A DNA stretch of 64,000 nt, from contig SZOZ01000009.1 of NCBI GenBank assembly GCA_030263455.1, positions 177,462 through 241,461 of the forward strand. Direction: 5' to 3'. Numbering within the stretch: position 1 is the first letter of the stretch; each line of letters opens with the position of its first letter. This document shows, piece by piece, positions 28,042-37,466 of this stretch. The DNA is from Synechococcales cyanobacterium CNB (lineage in GTDB: Bacteria; Planctomycetota; Phycisphaerae; Phycisphaerales; UBA1924). The notes beneath the pieces were generated by a model that worked only from the letters and a program-made list of their open reading frames with translations, was not told the origin of the DNA and did no database searches. Position numbers and translations under genes: made by a program.

Positions 28042-29133
28042 GTGCCACCTTCTCGCGCGATCGTCGGCTGCATGACGGGCACCAGCCTCGACGGTCTCGA
28101 CGCCGCGCTGGTGCGCGTCGAGGGACGCGGGCTGGGGATTCGCGCCTGTGTCGAGCGGACAGCCGGGCGGCCGCTGGGCGATCTGGGCACGCGCCTGCGG
28201 TCGCTGGCTTCGGGGCGCGCACACACCGCGGGCGAGATCGCCGCGATGGCGCGCGACCTGGCGCTGCTTCACGCGGATGCGGTGAGAGACGCGTCGCGCG
28301 GCGCGGTGATCGACCTTGTGGCCGCGCACGGGCAGACGGTGTTCCACGCGCCGCCGCTGAGCTGGCAGCTGATGAACGGGGCCGTGCTCGCCAGCGAGGT
28401 GGGCGTGCCCGTCGTGTTCGACCTGAGGGCCGCGGACCTGGCGGCGGGCGGGCAGGGCGCGCCGATCACGCCGATCGCGGACGCGATCCTCTTCGGCGAC
28501 CCCGGCGAGCGGCGCACGATCGTGAACCTCGGCGGCTTCTGCAACGTGACGCGCCTGCCTCGCGTCGAGTCGGCGTCCGATTCGCTCGACACGATCGAGG
28601 CGGCGGACGTGTGCGCGTGCAACCATCTGCTCGACGCGGCTGCTCGCGCGGCTCTGCACGCTCCGTTCGATGCCGAAGGCGCGGCCGCCTCGCGGGGCCG
28701 CCCACTACCGCGCGTCGTTGACGCTTTGTCCTCCCGCCTCGAAGCGCAGCGGACGAGCGGACGCTCGCTCGGCACGGGGGACGAGTCCGCCGCTCTGGTC
28801 GCCGATCTCGGCGCGGGCGTCGCGCCGAACGACCTGTGCCGGTCGGTCTGCGAGGCAATCGCGGTCGCCGTTGCGCGGGCTGTCGGGGAGTGCGATCGCG
28901 TGCTGCTCGCGGGCGGCGGTGCGCACAACCGCGCTCTCGTCGAGACAATCGGCGCGCGCTGCGCCGCTCCGGCCGAGACGACCTCCGCGCACGGCGTCTG
29001 CGTCGGCGATCGCGAGGCCGTCGCGATGGCTGTCCTCGGCGCGCTCTGCGACGATCGCGTTCCGATCACGCTGCCGCGCGTCACCGGCTGCACGCGACCG
29101 GCGCCTGTCGCCGGCTGCTGGGCGAAACCATGA
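28042..29133 (+). CDS. anmK: Anhydro-N-acetylmuramic acid kinase
   Basis: 363 residues if the GTG at 28042 is used (VPPSRAIVGCMTGTSLDGLD). The N-terminal phosphate-binding motif GCMTGTSLDG is the family hallmark. AAHGQTVFHAP, the FDLRAADLAAGGQGAPITP active-site stretch, NLGGFCNVT and a C-terminal LLAGGGAHNRALV complete the fold. AnmK phosphorylates and opens 1,6-anhydroMurNAc to give MurNAc-6-phosphate during peptidoglycan recycling. Its stop overlaps the murQ start (ATGA), so product and next enzyme are coupled. Confidence 0.95.
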   Translation: MPPSRAIVGCMTGTSLDGLDAALVRVEGRGLGIRACVERTAGRPLGDLGTRLRSLASGRAHTAGEIAAMARDLALLHADAVRDASRGAVIDLVAAHGQTVFHAPPLSWQLMNGAVLASEVGVPVVFDLRAADLAAGGQGAPITPIADAILFGDPGERRTIVNLGGFCNVTRLPRVESASDSLDTIEAADVCACNHLLDAAARAALHAPFDAEGAAASRGRPLPRVVDALSSRLEAQRTSGRSLGTGDESAALVADLGAGVAPNDLCRSVCEAIAVAVARAVGECDRVLLAGGGAHNRALVETIGARCAAPAETTSAHGVCVGDREAVAMAVLGALCDDRVPITLPRVTGCTRPAPVAGCWAKP

Positions 29134-30044
29134 GCAACTCTCTCCCCGACCGCTCGCACCTTCTGACCGAACAGCGCAACCCGCGCAGCGCGTCACTCCA
29201 TCGCATGAGCATCGCGGAGTGTGTCCGCCTGATCAACGAGGAGGACGCCCGCGTGATCGACGCCCTGCGCCAGGCCGCCCCATCGCTCACGGCTCTCATC
29301 GAGACGGCCGAGCCGGGCTTCTCGGCGGGCGGACGGCTGGTCTACGTCGGAGCGGGCACGTCCGGTCGGCTCGGGGTGCTGGATGCGGCCGAGGCCATGC
29401 CGACGTTCCAGGTTGAATCGGGGCGTGTCGTGGGCATCATCGCGGGCGGTGCGCCCGCGCTCACTCGCTCGAGCGAATCGAAGGAGGACGAACACGACGG
29501 CGCGCACACCGATCTCGACGCCCTGCGGCTCACGCGACGCGACACGATCATCGGCATCGCGGCCGGAGGGACCACGCCCTTCGTCCTCGGCGCGATCGAG
29601 CGTGCCGCGTCGCTGCCCGATCGCCCGGTAACCGCGCTCATCGTCTGCGCGGAGATCGAGACTCCTGCGGGAGTGGACCATCTCATCGTGCTCCGCACCG
29701 GACCCGAGGTGCTGACCGGTTCGACGCGGATGAAGGCGGGAACCGCCACGAAACTCGCCTTGAACACGATCTCCACCACGCTGATGGTGCGGGCCGGGCG
29801 CGTCTACGAGAACCTGATGGTCGACGTGCGCGCGACGAACGACAAGCTCCGCGACCGGGCGGCACGCATCGTCGCCACGCTCACGGGACTCGGCCGCGAT
29901 GACGCGCTCTCGCTCCTCGCCCGCGCCGACGGCGCGGTGAAGACGGCGGTCGTCATGCACAGGCTCGGCGTCGCGCGGGAATCGGCCGAGGAACGCCTCC
30001 GCGCGTGCGGAGGTCGGCTCGGCGAAGCGCTCGGCGAAGCGTGA
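29130..30044 (+). CDS. murQ: N-acetylmuramic acid 6-phosphate etherase
   Basis: 304 residues from the ATG at 29130, overlapping anmK by 4 nt. TEQRNPRSASLHRMS opens the protein, GRLVYVGAGTSGRLGVLDAAE is the SIS sugar-phosphate site, and ESKEDEHDGA and GSTRMKAGTATKLALN are diagnostic for MurQ. It cleaves the lactyl ether of MurNAc-6-P to GlcNAc-6-P and D-lactate. With AnmK it forms a complete module for re-using anhydroMurNAc. This implies peptidoglycan turnover in the host, in line with newer evidence that planctomycetes have peptidoglycan. Confidence 0.97.
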   Translation: MSNSLPDRSHLLTEQRNPRSASLHRMSIAECVRLINEEDARVIDALRQAAPSLTALIETAEPGFSAGGRLVYVGAGTSGRLGVLDAAEAMPTFQVESGRVVGIIAGGAPALTRSSESKEDEHDGAHTDLDALRLTRRDTIIGIAAGGTTPFVLGAIERAASLPDRPVTALIVCAEIETPAGVDHLIVLRTGPEVLTGSTRMKAGTATKLALNTISTTLMVRAGRVYENLMVDVRATNDKLRDRAARIVATLTGLGRDDALSLLARADGAVKTAVVMHRLGVARESAEERLRACGGRLGEALGEA

Positions 30045-30157
30045 GTAAACCAGTGATGGTCTGACGATCACATCGGAGCCGATCGTGACACAGACCTCTT
30101 CGCGCTCCTCCGCGTCCACCGCGTTCCTGCTCGCTGCCGGCTCCCACGCGCGGCCAC

Positions 30158-30163
30158 TACACT
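30158..30163 (+). promoter_or_regulatory. -10 box for a leaderless cca transcript
   Basis: TACACT ends exactly 6 nt before the GTG at 30170, and no Shine-Dalgarno is visible. A clear -35 box was not identified. Confidence 0.5.
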
Positions 30164-30169
30164 CTGGCC

Positions 30170-31444
30170 GTGCCCGCCGCGAAACAACCCTGGACGAGCG
30201 AGCAGGCCCGTGCCGCGGCCGTGGGCATCGTCCGCGTCCTCCGCGAGGCGGGGCACGAGGCCTACCTGGCCGGCGGGTGTGTGCGCGATGAACTCCTCGG
30301 GCTTGAACCCACCGACTACGACGTGGCCACCGACGCACGCCCGGAGAGCATCCGCTCGCTCTTCCGCCGCACCAACGAGGTCGGCGCGAGTTTCGGCGTC
30401 GTGCTGGTGAAGGAGCGCAATGTAGCGGTCGAGGTCGCCACGTTCCGCGCCGACGGGCCGTATTCCGACCGACGCCGCCCGGACCACGTCGAGTTCGCCG
30501 ACGCGACGGCCGACGCACGCCGGCGCGACTTCACCATCAACGCCCTCTTCCTCGACCCCTTCGCCGAGGGCGGCACGCCCGGGGCACGCGGTCGAGTCAT
30601 CGACCTCGTCGGCGGCGTCGCGGACCTCGAGCGCAAGGTCATCCGGGCGGTGGGCGATCCGGCCCAGCGTCTGGCCGAGGACCACCTGCGGGCCTTGCGT
30701 GCCGTCCGTTTCGCGGCGAGGCTCGGGTTTGAGATCGAGGCGGGAACGGCGAGGGCAATCCGCGAACACGCTGCCGCGCTCGGCGGCGTGAGCCGGGAGC
30801 GCATCGGCGACGAGATTCGGAGCATGATGGATCGGCCCTCGCGCACCCGGGCCGTGCTGTTGCTCCAGTCTCTCGCCCTCGACGGACCGGTTCTGGATGC
30901 CCCCCACCGTCATGCCGAGCCGACGGTTCTCGCCCGACTCGGACCCGAGACCGGGCTCGCGGCGTGTCTCGGTGCCTGGGCGATCGACCGGGGAGACATC
31001 GCAAGCGAAGCCCAACTCCCCGCCTTGGTCCGTTCACGCCGAAGGGCGCTCTGCCTGAGCAACGAGGAGCGCGACGAACTCCGCGCCGTGCTGGGGGGGG
31101 CGGTCGGGCTGCCCGGGAGTTGGTCGGGTCTCGGCGTGGCGGCCCGAAAACGACTGGCTTCCACCCGGTACTTTGCCCAAACTCTCGCCCTGTTGACCGC
31201 GTACAGGCCTGAGGTGGGGGCGGAAGTGGCCAGATGTGTCCATGCGCTCACCGCAACGCCTTCGGGGCTATCGCCGGAGCCGATCATCACCGGGGACGAC
31301 CTGACGGCTTCGGGGTTGACGCCAGGGCCTCAGTTCGCGACCCTCCTCTCGGCGGTCTACGACGCCCAGCTGGAGGACAGAATCCGAACCCGAGACGAGG
31401 CTTTGGCTCTTGCGCTGGAACTTGCGGCCCGGACGAGGGTCTAA
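30170..31444 (+). CDS. cca: CCA-adding tRNA nucleotidyltransferase / poly(A) polymerase family
   Basis: 424 residues from a GTG at 30170. The class II nucleotidyltransferase head has LAGGCVRDELLGLEPTDYD with the catalytic DYD pair, then RRRDFTINALF and DHLRALRAVRFAARLGFEI. The C-terminal half lacks a clear HD domain. The enzyme adds CCA to tRNA 3' ends, and neither tRNA in this window encodes CCA. A poly(A) polymerase or an A- or CC-adding specialist cannot be excluded from the sequence. 125 bp separates it from murQ. Confidence 0.9.
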   Translation: MPAAKQPWTSEQARAAAVGIVRVLREAGHEAYLAGGCVRDELLGLEPTDYDVATDARPESIRSLFRRTNEVGASFGVVLVKERNVAVEVATFRADGPYSDRRRPDHVEFADATADARRRDFTINALFLDPFAEGGTPGARGRVIDLVGGVADLERKVIRAVGDPAQRLAEDHLRALRAVRFAARLGFEIEAGTARAIREHAAALGGVSRERIGDEIRSMMDRPSRTRAVLLLQSLALDGPVLDAPHRHAEPTVLARLGPETGLAACLGAWAIDRGDIASEAQLPALVRSRRRALCLSNEERDELRAVLGGAVGLPGSWSGLGVAARKRLASTRYFAQTLALLTAYRPEVGAEVARCVHALTATPSGLSPEPIITGDDLTASGLTPGPQFATLLSAVYDAQLEDRIRTRDEALALALELAARTRV

Positions 31445-31534
31445 TATCTGTGCGGGGTCGCATCTCAGGGGGTGTCCGAGCGGTGTGCAACGGGCCCGAC
31501 TCCGAACGAACGGGCTGAAAGGGCAAGCAGACAT

Positions 31535-32971
31535 ATGGGCAGTGCGCGCGCGCGTGGATGGGTCGTGTCGGTGCTGAGCGTGGTGGTCGCGGCCGCCGCG
31601 GTCCTGACGCCGATCCCTGCGAAGGAAGCAACCGCAGGGGTGCTTCAGGACGGCACGGCGGCCCGCGCCAGGGACGTGATCATCTTCAAGGACGGACGCA
31701 TCGTCGAAGGTCGGGTTCTCGAAGAGACCGCGACGGAGATCCGCTTCGAGGTGAAGGTCGGCAGCATCGCCGCGCCGACGGTCTATCGCAAGGCCGACAT
31801 CCTCGAAGTGCAGCGCGGCGTAGCGACGACGGACGCTCCTCAGACACCCGCCCCGAACGTGCGCGACGAGCGGCGCGACGCCAGCCCGCGCGTGACGGGA
31901 GACCCCGGCGCGCCTGGCGTGTACGTGATGGAGATGACCGGCCGTTTCGGGCGCGACATCTCGGTCACGCCGATCCGCAACGTGCTCGAGGACGCGCGGC
32001 AGCACAAGCCGGACGTGCTCATCGTCGTGATCGACAACGCCTGGACGTTCGGCGACGGGAGCGACGCGCCCGACGACGCCGCCGCGTTCGGCCAGATCTT
32101 CCTCGCCGAGGACATCGAGCCGATCTTCACGCAGGAGATCCCGCAGAAATGGGGCTACATGCCCCGCATTGTCATCTGGGTGAAGAAGGCCATGGGCGGG
32201 GCGTGCTTCCTGCCGTTCAACTTCCCCGAGATCTACTTCCATCCCGACGGCAAGATGGGCGGCATCGGAAACCTCATCTACCAGTACGGCACGACGGGCG
32301 ACGAGATGGTCCGCGAGAAGCTGTTCTCGGCGGGCATGGGTCACGCCCGCGGCATGGCCAACCACGGCGGGTACGACCCGCGCATCGTCACCGCCATGGC
32401 CAGGACCGACTACGTCCTCTCCTACCGCATGGTCGGCGGTCGGGCCGAACTGCTCGAACGACTCCCCGAAGGCCCCAACGAGTTCCTCCTGACCAACGAT
32501 GGCACCAAGGACGAGTTCAAGGACACCATCCAGGCGCTCGCTCGAGGCGAGGGCAAGAACACCCTCACCTTGACCCCCCAGATCGCGCGCGACCTGGGCG
32601 TCTCGAAGGGCACCGTCAGCAACCTTGACGAGCTGCTGTTCGAGCTGCAGATGCACCGCCGGCACAACATGATCGAGGGGCGCGCCAAGCAGATCTGGGA
32701 GCGCTGGGGGAAGGACATCACCGAGGGCGAGCGCGAGATCCGTCGGCTCATGGAGGAGTTCGGGCGCATCCAGGTGCAGGGCGACTACAACCAGCGTTCC
32801 GCCGCGCGGGCGCAGCAGATCCGCACCCTCCAGCGCATCCAGCAGGTGCTCAAGCGGTTCGAGGAAGTCGCGAAACTGGGCCTGATGCGGCTCGACAACG
32901 TGCCGTCGCCTCAGCAGATCGACGTGATGATCGAGCAGATCCGGCAGGAACAGATGAAGGACAAGCGGTGA
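31535..32971 (+). CDS. Exported ClpP/SppA-fold protein, probably inactive (paralogue 1)
   Basis: 478 residues from the ATG at 31535 (MGSARARGWVVSVLS). A signal peptide precedes a short beta domain DVIIFKDGRIVEGRVLEETA. A crotonase/ClpP-like domain follows (VYVMEMTGRFGRDI), then a helical, Gln/Arg-rich C-terminus (QQIRTLQRIQQVLKRFEEVA). It aligns by eye with the next gene over the first two domains. Where the neighbour has ESAISAAAM, with the likely nucleophile Ser, this protein has KKAMGGACF, so it is probably not a protease. Function unknown; likely periplasmic. Confidence 0.7.
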   Translation: MGSARARGWVVSVLSVVVAAAAVLTPIPAKEATAGVLQDGTAARARDVIIFKDGRIVEGRVLEETATEIRFEVKVGSIAAPTVYRKADILEVQRGVATTDAPQTPAPNVRDERRDASPRVTGDPGAPGVYVMEMTGRFGRDISVTPIRNVLEDARQHKPDVLIVVIDNAWTFGDGSDAPDDAAAFGQIFLAEDIEPIFTQEIPQKWGYMPRIVIWVKKAMGGACFLPFNFPEIYFHPDGKMGGIGNLIYQYGTTGDEMVREKLFSAGMGHARGMANHGGYDPRIVTAMARTDYVLSYRMVGGRAELLERLPEGPNEFLLTNDGTKDEFKDTIQALARGEGKNTLTLTPQIARDLGVSKGTVSNLDELLFELQMHRRHNMIEGRAKQIWERWGKDITEGEREIRRLMEEFGRIQVQGDYNQRSAARAQQIRTLQRIQQVLKRFEEVAKLGLMRLDNVPSPQQIDVMIEQIRQEQMKDKR

Positions 32972-33020
32972 TCCGCCCGGCGGGTTGGTCCTGAAGATCG
33001 AGATGATGATGAGGAACACC

Positions 33021-34289
33021 ATGAATCGCATCCGCAGGTCTGTGTGTGGCCCGATCGTCGCGGCGGCGTTGCTCGCGTCCGCGTGGCTGGGCTTCGGCCC
33101 GCTCCCCGCCGCCGACGCCGCCGACCGCGTCGTTCTCAAGGACGGCCGCGTCTTCGAGGGCGAGATCATCCGCGAAGCCGCGGGCGCGGTCTGGATCAAG
33201 GTCACGATCGCGGGGATCGAGCGCACCGAGTTCTTCGGCCCGGCGGACATCGCCAGCGTCGAACGCTCCCCCGAGGCCCCGGCGGTCGCGTCGATTGACC
33301 CTGTCCGCGCCCCGGACGGCTCGCCCAAGTCCAGCCCGCGCATGCCGGGCGTGAAGCGCGCCGCCGTGCTCACCCTCGAAGGCATGGTGGGCACCCAGTT
33401 CTCGCACAAGCCCCTGAAGGAAGCGATCCCCATGCTCGAAGAAGAGGGGGTCGACGTGGTGGTCTTCAAGATCAACTCGGGCGGGGGTCTCCTCTACGAA
33501 CTCTCCTTCCTTCAGGACGTGATCCACGACGAGTACAAGCCGAAGTTCCACGTCGTGGCGTGGATCGAGTCGGCGATCTCTGCGGCGGCGATGACCGCCC
33601 ACGTGATCGAGGAAATTTACTTCATGCCCCAGGGCAACTACGGCGCGTGCACGGGCTACTCGGGCGCACTCGTCGCCATGAAGGACCGCGGTCTCGAGGA
33701 AGTGCTCTACATGATGGAAAAGGTGTCCGCCAAGGGCCAGCACCACCCCGCCATCATGCGTTCGATGCAGATCGACGACCCGCTCTCGTGCACGATCAAG
33801 CCCAACGGCGATGTCGAGTGGTACAACACCGAGGAGGGCGACTTCCTCGTGAACCCGAAGGGCCGCATCCTGACCTTCGATGCCGGCCAGGCCGTCCGCT
33901 TCAAGTTCGCCAAGGGGCAGGCCGCGACGATCGAGGAGCTCGGGAAGCAGCTCGGGTACGCGGAACTCGAATGGGTGGGCGAGACGGTGCCCGGCGTGCC
34001 GTTCCCGGTCTCCAAGGCCGAGAAGCACCAGCGCGAGTGGCGCCGGAGCATGAGCGAGGCGGAGACCAACCTCCAGTCGAACTTCGCCAAGTACCAGATC
34101 TCGATCGCCAACGCCCGTTCCGCGCAGGACGACCGCGAGCGGGGCGCGTTCGTCGGCAAGGCAGCACGCGAACTGGCCATCATGGAGGCCGCGTTCAAGA
34201 AGCACCCGATTCTCGGCCTGTTCACCGGCATCGACGAGCAGTGGTTCGAGGACCAGAAGGAACTGTTGCGCCAGTTGCGACGCCGCTGA
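33021..34289 (+). CDS. Exported ClpP/SppA/NfeD-like protease (paralogue 2)
   Basis: 422 residues from the ATG at 33021, preceded by GAGGAAC; ATG codons at 33003-33009 are alternatives. A signal peptide and a KDGRVFEGEIIREAAG domain match paralogue 1. The protease-like domain contains VVFKINSGGGLLYELS and WIESAISAAAMTAHVIEEIYF, the INSxGG and S-A-A-A pattern of NfeD/SppA serine proteases. A coiled C-terminus follows. It starts 49 bp after paralogue 1 and ends at a strong terminator, so the pair forms one unit. An active/inactive heteromer is plausible but inferred. Confidence 0.75.
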   Translation: MNRIRRSVCGPIVAAALLASAWLGFGPLPAADAADRVVLKDGRVFEGEIIREAAGAVWIKVTIAGIERTEFFGPADIASVERSPEAPAVASIDPVRAPDGSPKSSPRMPGVKRAAVLTLEGMVGTQFSHKPLKEAIPMLEEEGVDVVVFKINSGGGLLYELSFLQDVIHDEYKPKFHVVAWIESAISAAAMTAHVIEEIYFMPQGNYGACTGYSGALVAMKDRGLEEVLYMMEKVSAKGQHHPAIMRSMQIDDPLSCTIKPNGDVEWYNTEEGDFLVNPKGRILTFDAGQAVRFKFAKGQAATIEELGKQLGYAELEWVGETVPGVPFPVSKAEKHQREWRRSMSEAETNLQSNFAKYQISIANARSAQDDRERGAFVGKAARELAIMEAAFKKHPILGLFTGIDEQWFEDQKELLRQLRRR

Positions 34290-34321
34290 CACAACCGACT
34301 CTCGGAACCAGACGAGGGGGA

Positions 34322-34351
34322 GGCCCCGGACGCGCGTCCGGGGCCTTTCTT
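34322..34351 (+). terminator. Rho-independent terminator after the protease pair
   Basis: GGCCCCGGA (34322-34330) pairs with TCCGGGGCC (34337-34345) around loop CGCGCG, followed by TTTCTT. It ends the 31535-34289 unit and separates it from the M3 peptidase gene. Confidence 0.85.
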
Positions 34352-34403
34352 GTGCGCGCCGCTATCATCCCGCCCCGCACGACCGACATGGAGGCAGACG
34401 CCG

Positions 34404-36152
34404 ATGCAGACCGCTGTTCGCACCGATTTCGTTCCCGCCGACCTGGACGCGACGCGCTGGGAGAACGTGGAGCCGTACTTTCGAGCGTTGCTGGAGCGTC
34501 GGGTGGAGTCGGCGTCGGACCTGGAGCGGTGGCTGATCGACCGTGGTGAGCTCGAGGCGGCGTGCCGCGAGGCCGAGGCGAACCTCTACGTCACCATGAC
34601 GTGCGACACCGAGAACCGCGAAGCCTCCGAGGCGTTCACGCGGTACATCGAGACCGTGCCGCCGAGGTTGAAGCCCGCGGCGTTCGAGCTCGACAAGCGG
34701 CAGGTCGAACTGCACTCGCGTTTCCCGCTGCCGACGGAGCGCTACGCGGTGATCGAGCGCGACGTGCGGGCGGAGGTGGAACTCTTCCGCGAGCAGAACG
34801 TGCCGATCCAGACGGAACTCGAGAAACTGAGCCAGCGTTACCAGCAGATCACCGGGGCGATGACCGTGGTGTTCGATGGCGAGGAGCGCACGCTGCCGCA
34901 GATGGGCCGGTACCAGGAGTCCACGGACCGCTCGGTGCGCGAGGCGGCATGGCGGGCCGTCGCCGAGCGGCGCCTGCGCGACCGCGACGCGATCGACGAG
35001 ACCTACGACTCGATGATCGCCCTGCGCGACCGCATGGCGAAGAACGCCGGCTGCCCGACGTTCGTCGAGTACGCCTTCCGCTCGATGCGTCGCTTCGACT
35101 ACACCCCGGAGGACTGCTTCGCGTTCCACCGGGCGTGCGAGGCGATCGTGGTGCCCTTTGCTCGCAGGCTGAACAAGGAGCGCCGCGCGTCGCTGGGCGT
35201 GGACCGCCTGCGTCCGTGGGATCTGGCGGTGGACGTGAAGGGGCGCGCGCCGCTGCGCCCGTTCGAGGGCGGGCGCGACCTGATGGCCAAGTCGGTGCGC
35301 ACGTTCGAGCGGCTGGACCCGCGGCTGGCCGCCATGCTCGCCGAACTCGGCGACGGCTCGAACACGCGCGGCGCAGCCGGGGGCGCGTGCCTGGACCTCG
35401 ACAGCCGGCGCGGCAAGGCGCCGGGCGGGTACCAGTACATGCGCGACCGCTCGCGCGTGCCGTTCATCTTCATGAACGCAGCGGGCCTGCACCGCGACGT
35501 CGAAACGATGGTGCACGAGGCCGGGCACGCCTTCCACTCGATGCTGACGCGACAGGAGCCGCTGCTGCACTACCGGCACTCGCCCATCGAGTTCGCCGAG
35601 GTGGCGAGCATGTCGATGGAACTGCTGACGATGCCCTACTGGGGGGGCGAGGCCCGCGCGTTCTACCCCGACGACGAGGACGCCGCCCGGGCGCGCCGGC
35701 AGCAGCTCGAAGGCTCCGTAGTGCTGCTGCCCTGGATCGCCACGATCGACGCCTTTCAGCACTGGGTCTACCGCCATCCGACCCACAGCCGCGAGCAGCG
35801 CCTCGCCCACTGGCTCGAACTCGACGATCGCTTCGGCCCGGCTGTCTCCTGGGACGGGCTTGAGGACGCGCAGCGCTGGACGTGGCAGCGGCAGCCGCAC
35901 CTCTTCGGGCACGCGTTCTACTACATCGAGTACGGCATCGCGCAGCTCGGCGCACTGCAGTTGTGGCTCACGTCCGTGGAACAGGGCGAGCGGGCCGCCA
36001 TCGACGCCTACACCCGCGCCCTGAGCCTCGGCGGCTCGCGCCCGCTCCCGGAACTCTTCCGCGCCGCGGGGCTGCGGTTCGACTTCGGCCCCGAGACGGT
36101 CAAGCGCATCGTCGAGCGCGTCGAGGCGGAACTCGAGAAACTCCCCGAATAG
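34404..36152 (+). CDS. M3-family oligoendopeptidase (PepF-like)
   Basis: 582 residues from the ATG at 34404, with GGAGG upstream. The zinc motif HEAGH lies at about 371-375 within METMVHEAGHAFHSML, and the third ligand Glu is in IEFAEVASMSMELL about 30 residues later. C-terminal HAFYYIEYGIAQLGALQLW matches the substrate-binding Tyr/His region of the family. No signal peptide, so it is a cytoplasmic metallopeptidase that degrades peptides. It lies alone between terminators. Confidence 0.93.
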   Translation: MQTAVRTDFVPADLDATRWENVEPYFRALLERRVESASDLERWLIDRGELEAACREAEANLYVTMTCDTENREASEAFTRYIETVPPRLKPAAFELDKRQVELHSRFPLPTERYAVIERDVRAEVELFREQNVPIQTELEKLSQRYQQITGAMTVVFDGEERTLPQMGRYQESTDRSVREAAWRAVAERRLRDRDAIDETYDSMIALRDRMAKNAGCPTFVEYAFRSMRRFDYTPEDCFAFHRACEAIVVPFARRLNKERRASLGVDRLRPWDLAVDVKGRAPLRPFEGGRDLMAKSVRTFERLDPRLAAMLAELGDGSNTRGAAGGACLDLDSRRGKAPGGYQYMRDRSRVPFIFMNAAGLHRDVETMVHEAGHAFHSMLTRQEPLLHYRHSPIEFAEVASMSMELLTMPYWGGEARAFYPDDEDAARARRQQLEGSVVLLPWIATIDAFQHWVYRHPTHSREQRLAHWLELDDRFGPAVSWDGLEDAQRWTWQRQPHLFGHAFYYIEYGIAQLGALQLWLTSVEQGERAAIDAYTRALSLGGSRPLPELFRAAGLRFDFGPETVKRIVERVEAELEKLPE

Positions 36153-36273
36153 CGCCGCCCGGCGCGCAATTGCAATACGTTCGGGTGAGTCCCGTTCCGC
36201 GCTGTCGCTCCGCCTTCGGGCCGGGAGCGTCCCGGTCGCAACGCACACCTACGCAGCCAACAGGAGCCGGATC

Positions 36274-37149
36274 ATGGCGCGTCTGATCGTTCGTTCTCGT
36301 TCGTTCCGTCCGCTCGCGCGTCTCGCGCTCGCGGCCTCGCTCGCTCTCGGCGTTCTCGCGCCGGGCGCACTCGCCGGTGTCGAGGTGGAGATCACCGGCG
36401 TCAGCGGGGGGGTGCAGGTGAAGAAGGCCGGCTCGGACGAGTGGACCGACCTCAAGGAAGGCGACAAGCTGGGCGAGGGCGACGTCGTGCGCCTCCCCGG
36501 CAGTTTCACGTGGGTCAAGTGGAAGCGCATCGACGACGGCGGCTGCGGCAACCAGGGCGAGGCCGGCACCGGCCTCTCGAAGGTGAAGGAACTCGAAGTC
36601 GGCAAGGACATCCGCTCCGCGGCGCCGCCCGCCGGGTACTTCCACATGGTCAACGACGGCGGGCAGGACGCCGGCTCGGCGGAGATCACCGAGACCGGCA
36701 ACTGCCAGGGGGAGCAGCACTGCGGGATCAGTTCCGAGGTCGCCGTCGCCGCGCCCATGGACTTCACGCCCCAGGGCATGGAGACGCACTTCGTCGGCTC
36801 GTGGGAGCACACGCCGGAGGGCATCGTGACCACCTTCGCCAACGCGCCGTGGAGCCCGATCCCGGTCTTCTCGACGCCGCTCTACGGCCCGTTCCTCGAC
36901 CAACTCATCCCCGTCTTCCCCGGTCAGGCCATCCACTGGTTCCAGGACGGCACCTTCGCCTTCGGCCCCTGGCAGAACCCATGCCGCGCCGACTTCAACG
37001 GCGACACCGTTGTCAACAGCCTCGACGTCCTCGCCTTCCTCAACGCCTACAACGCTCGCGACCCGCGCGCCGATTTCAACGGCGACGGCGTGATCAACTC
37101 CCTCGACGTGCTCGAGTTCCTCAACGCCTACAACGCCGGCTGCAACTGA
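36274..37149 (+). CDS. Secreted protein with C-terminal dockerin-like pair (copy 1 of 3)
   Basis: 291 residues from the ATG at 36274, with AGGAG upstream. A signal peptide ends near residue 34 (LGVLAPGALAG). A small domain beginning VEVEITGVSGGVQVKKAG and DEWTDLKEGDKLGEGDVVRL resembles a FecR/SH3-like fold. The C-terminus has two loops, ADFNGDTVVNSLDVLAFLNA and ADFNGDGVINSLDVLEFLNA, and ends in GC. Such tails are dockerin type-I-like calcium loops widespread in Phycisphaerae; their cohesin or anchoring partner is not known. Function of the front domain unknown. Confidence 0.8.
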   Translation: MARLIVRSRSFRPLARLALAASLALGVLAPGALAGVEVEITGVSGGVQVKKAGSDEWTDLKEGDKLGEGDVVRLPGSFTWVKWKRIDDGGCGNQGEAGTGLSKVKELEVGKDIRSAAPPAGYFHMVNDGGQDAGSAEITETGNCQGEQHCGISSEVAVAAPMDFTPQGMETHFVGSWEHTPEGIVTTFANAPWSPIPVFSTPLYGPFLDQLIPVFPGQAIHWFQDGTFAFGPWQNPCRADFNGDTVVNSLDVLAFLNAYNARDPRADFNGDGVINSLDVLEFLNAYNAGCN

Positions 37150-37466
37150 GCCGCAATCGTCGCGGACCTTCACGATCGCGTCAGAGTCTTTCTCCGGGGC
37201 GGGGCCTTCCAGGCCCCGTTTCCTTTTTGCCCACACTCTCGCCTGTGCGCCGGACGCCGCGGAGTTGCGCTTGCTGTGCCGTCGCCGGTGCTGCGCCACG
37301 AACCCCGAGACCGCGTGAGCGAAGCCCTTCGCCGTCGCTGAACACCCGGTGCCGAAGGCAGCACGCCCCGGGCCGCTGATTGAAGCGACGAGCCGTGCGA
37401 GCCTGCGGGTGTTCCGCGTCGCGTCCGTTCGACGCTCCGACCATCAACCGGAAAGGAAGCAGAGCC
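37150..37466 (+). other. 317-bp gap with terminator and upstream region
   Basis: The first 80 bp carry the terminator of the 36274 gene. The remaining about 240 bp holds no credible gene; it ends in the GGAAAGGAAG ribosome-binding site of the next gene. No clear -35/-10 pair was found. Confidence 0.5.
37200..37228 (+). terminator. Rho-independent terminator
   Basis: CGGGGCCT (37200-37207) pairs with AGGCCCCG (37211-37218) and TTTCCTTTTT follows. It ends the transcript of dockerin-tailed gene copy 1. Confidence 0.85.

Noticed and set aside
31442..31447. TAATAT as -10 box of the protease pair
   Set aside because: The best upstream -35 (TTGCGG at 31422) gives only 14 bp of spacing, so it is not supported.
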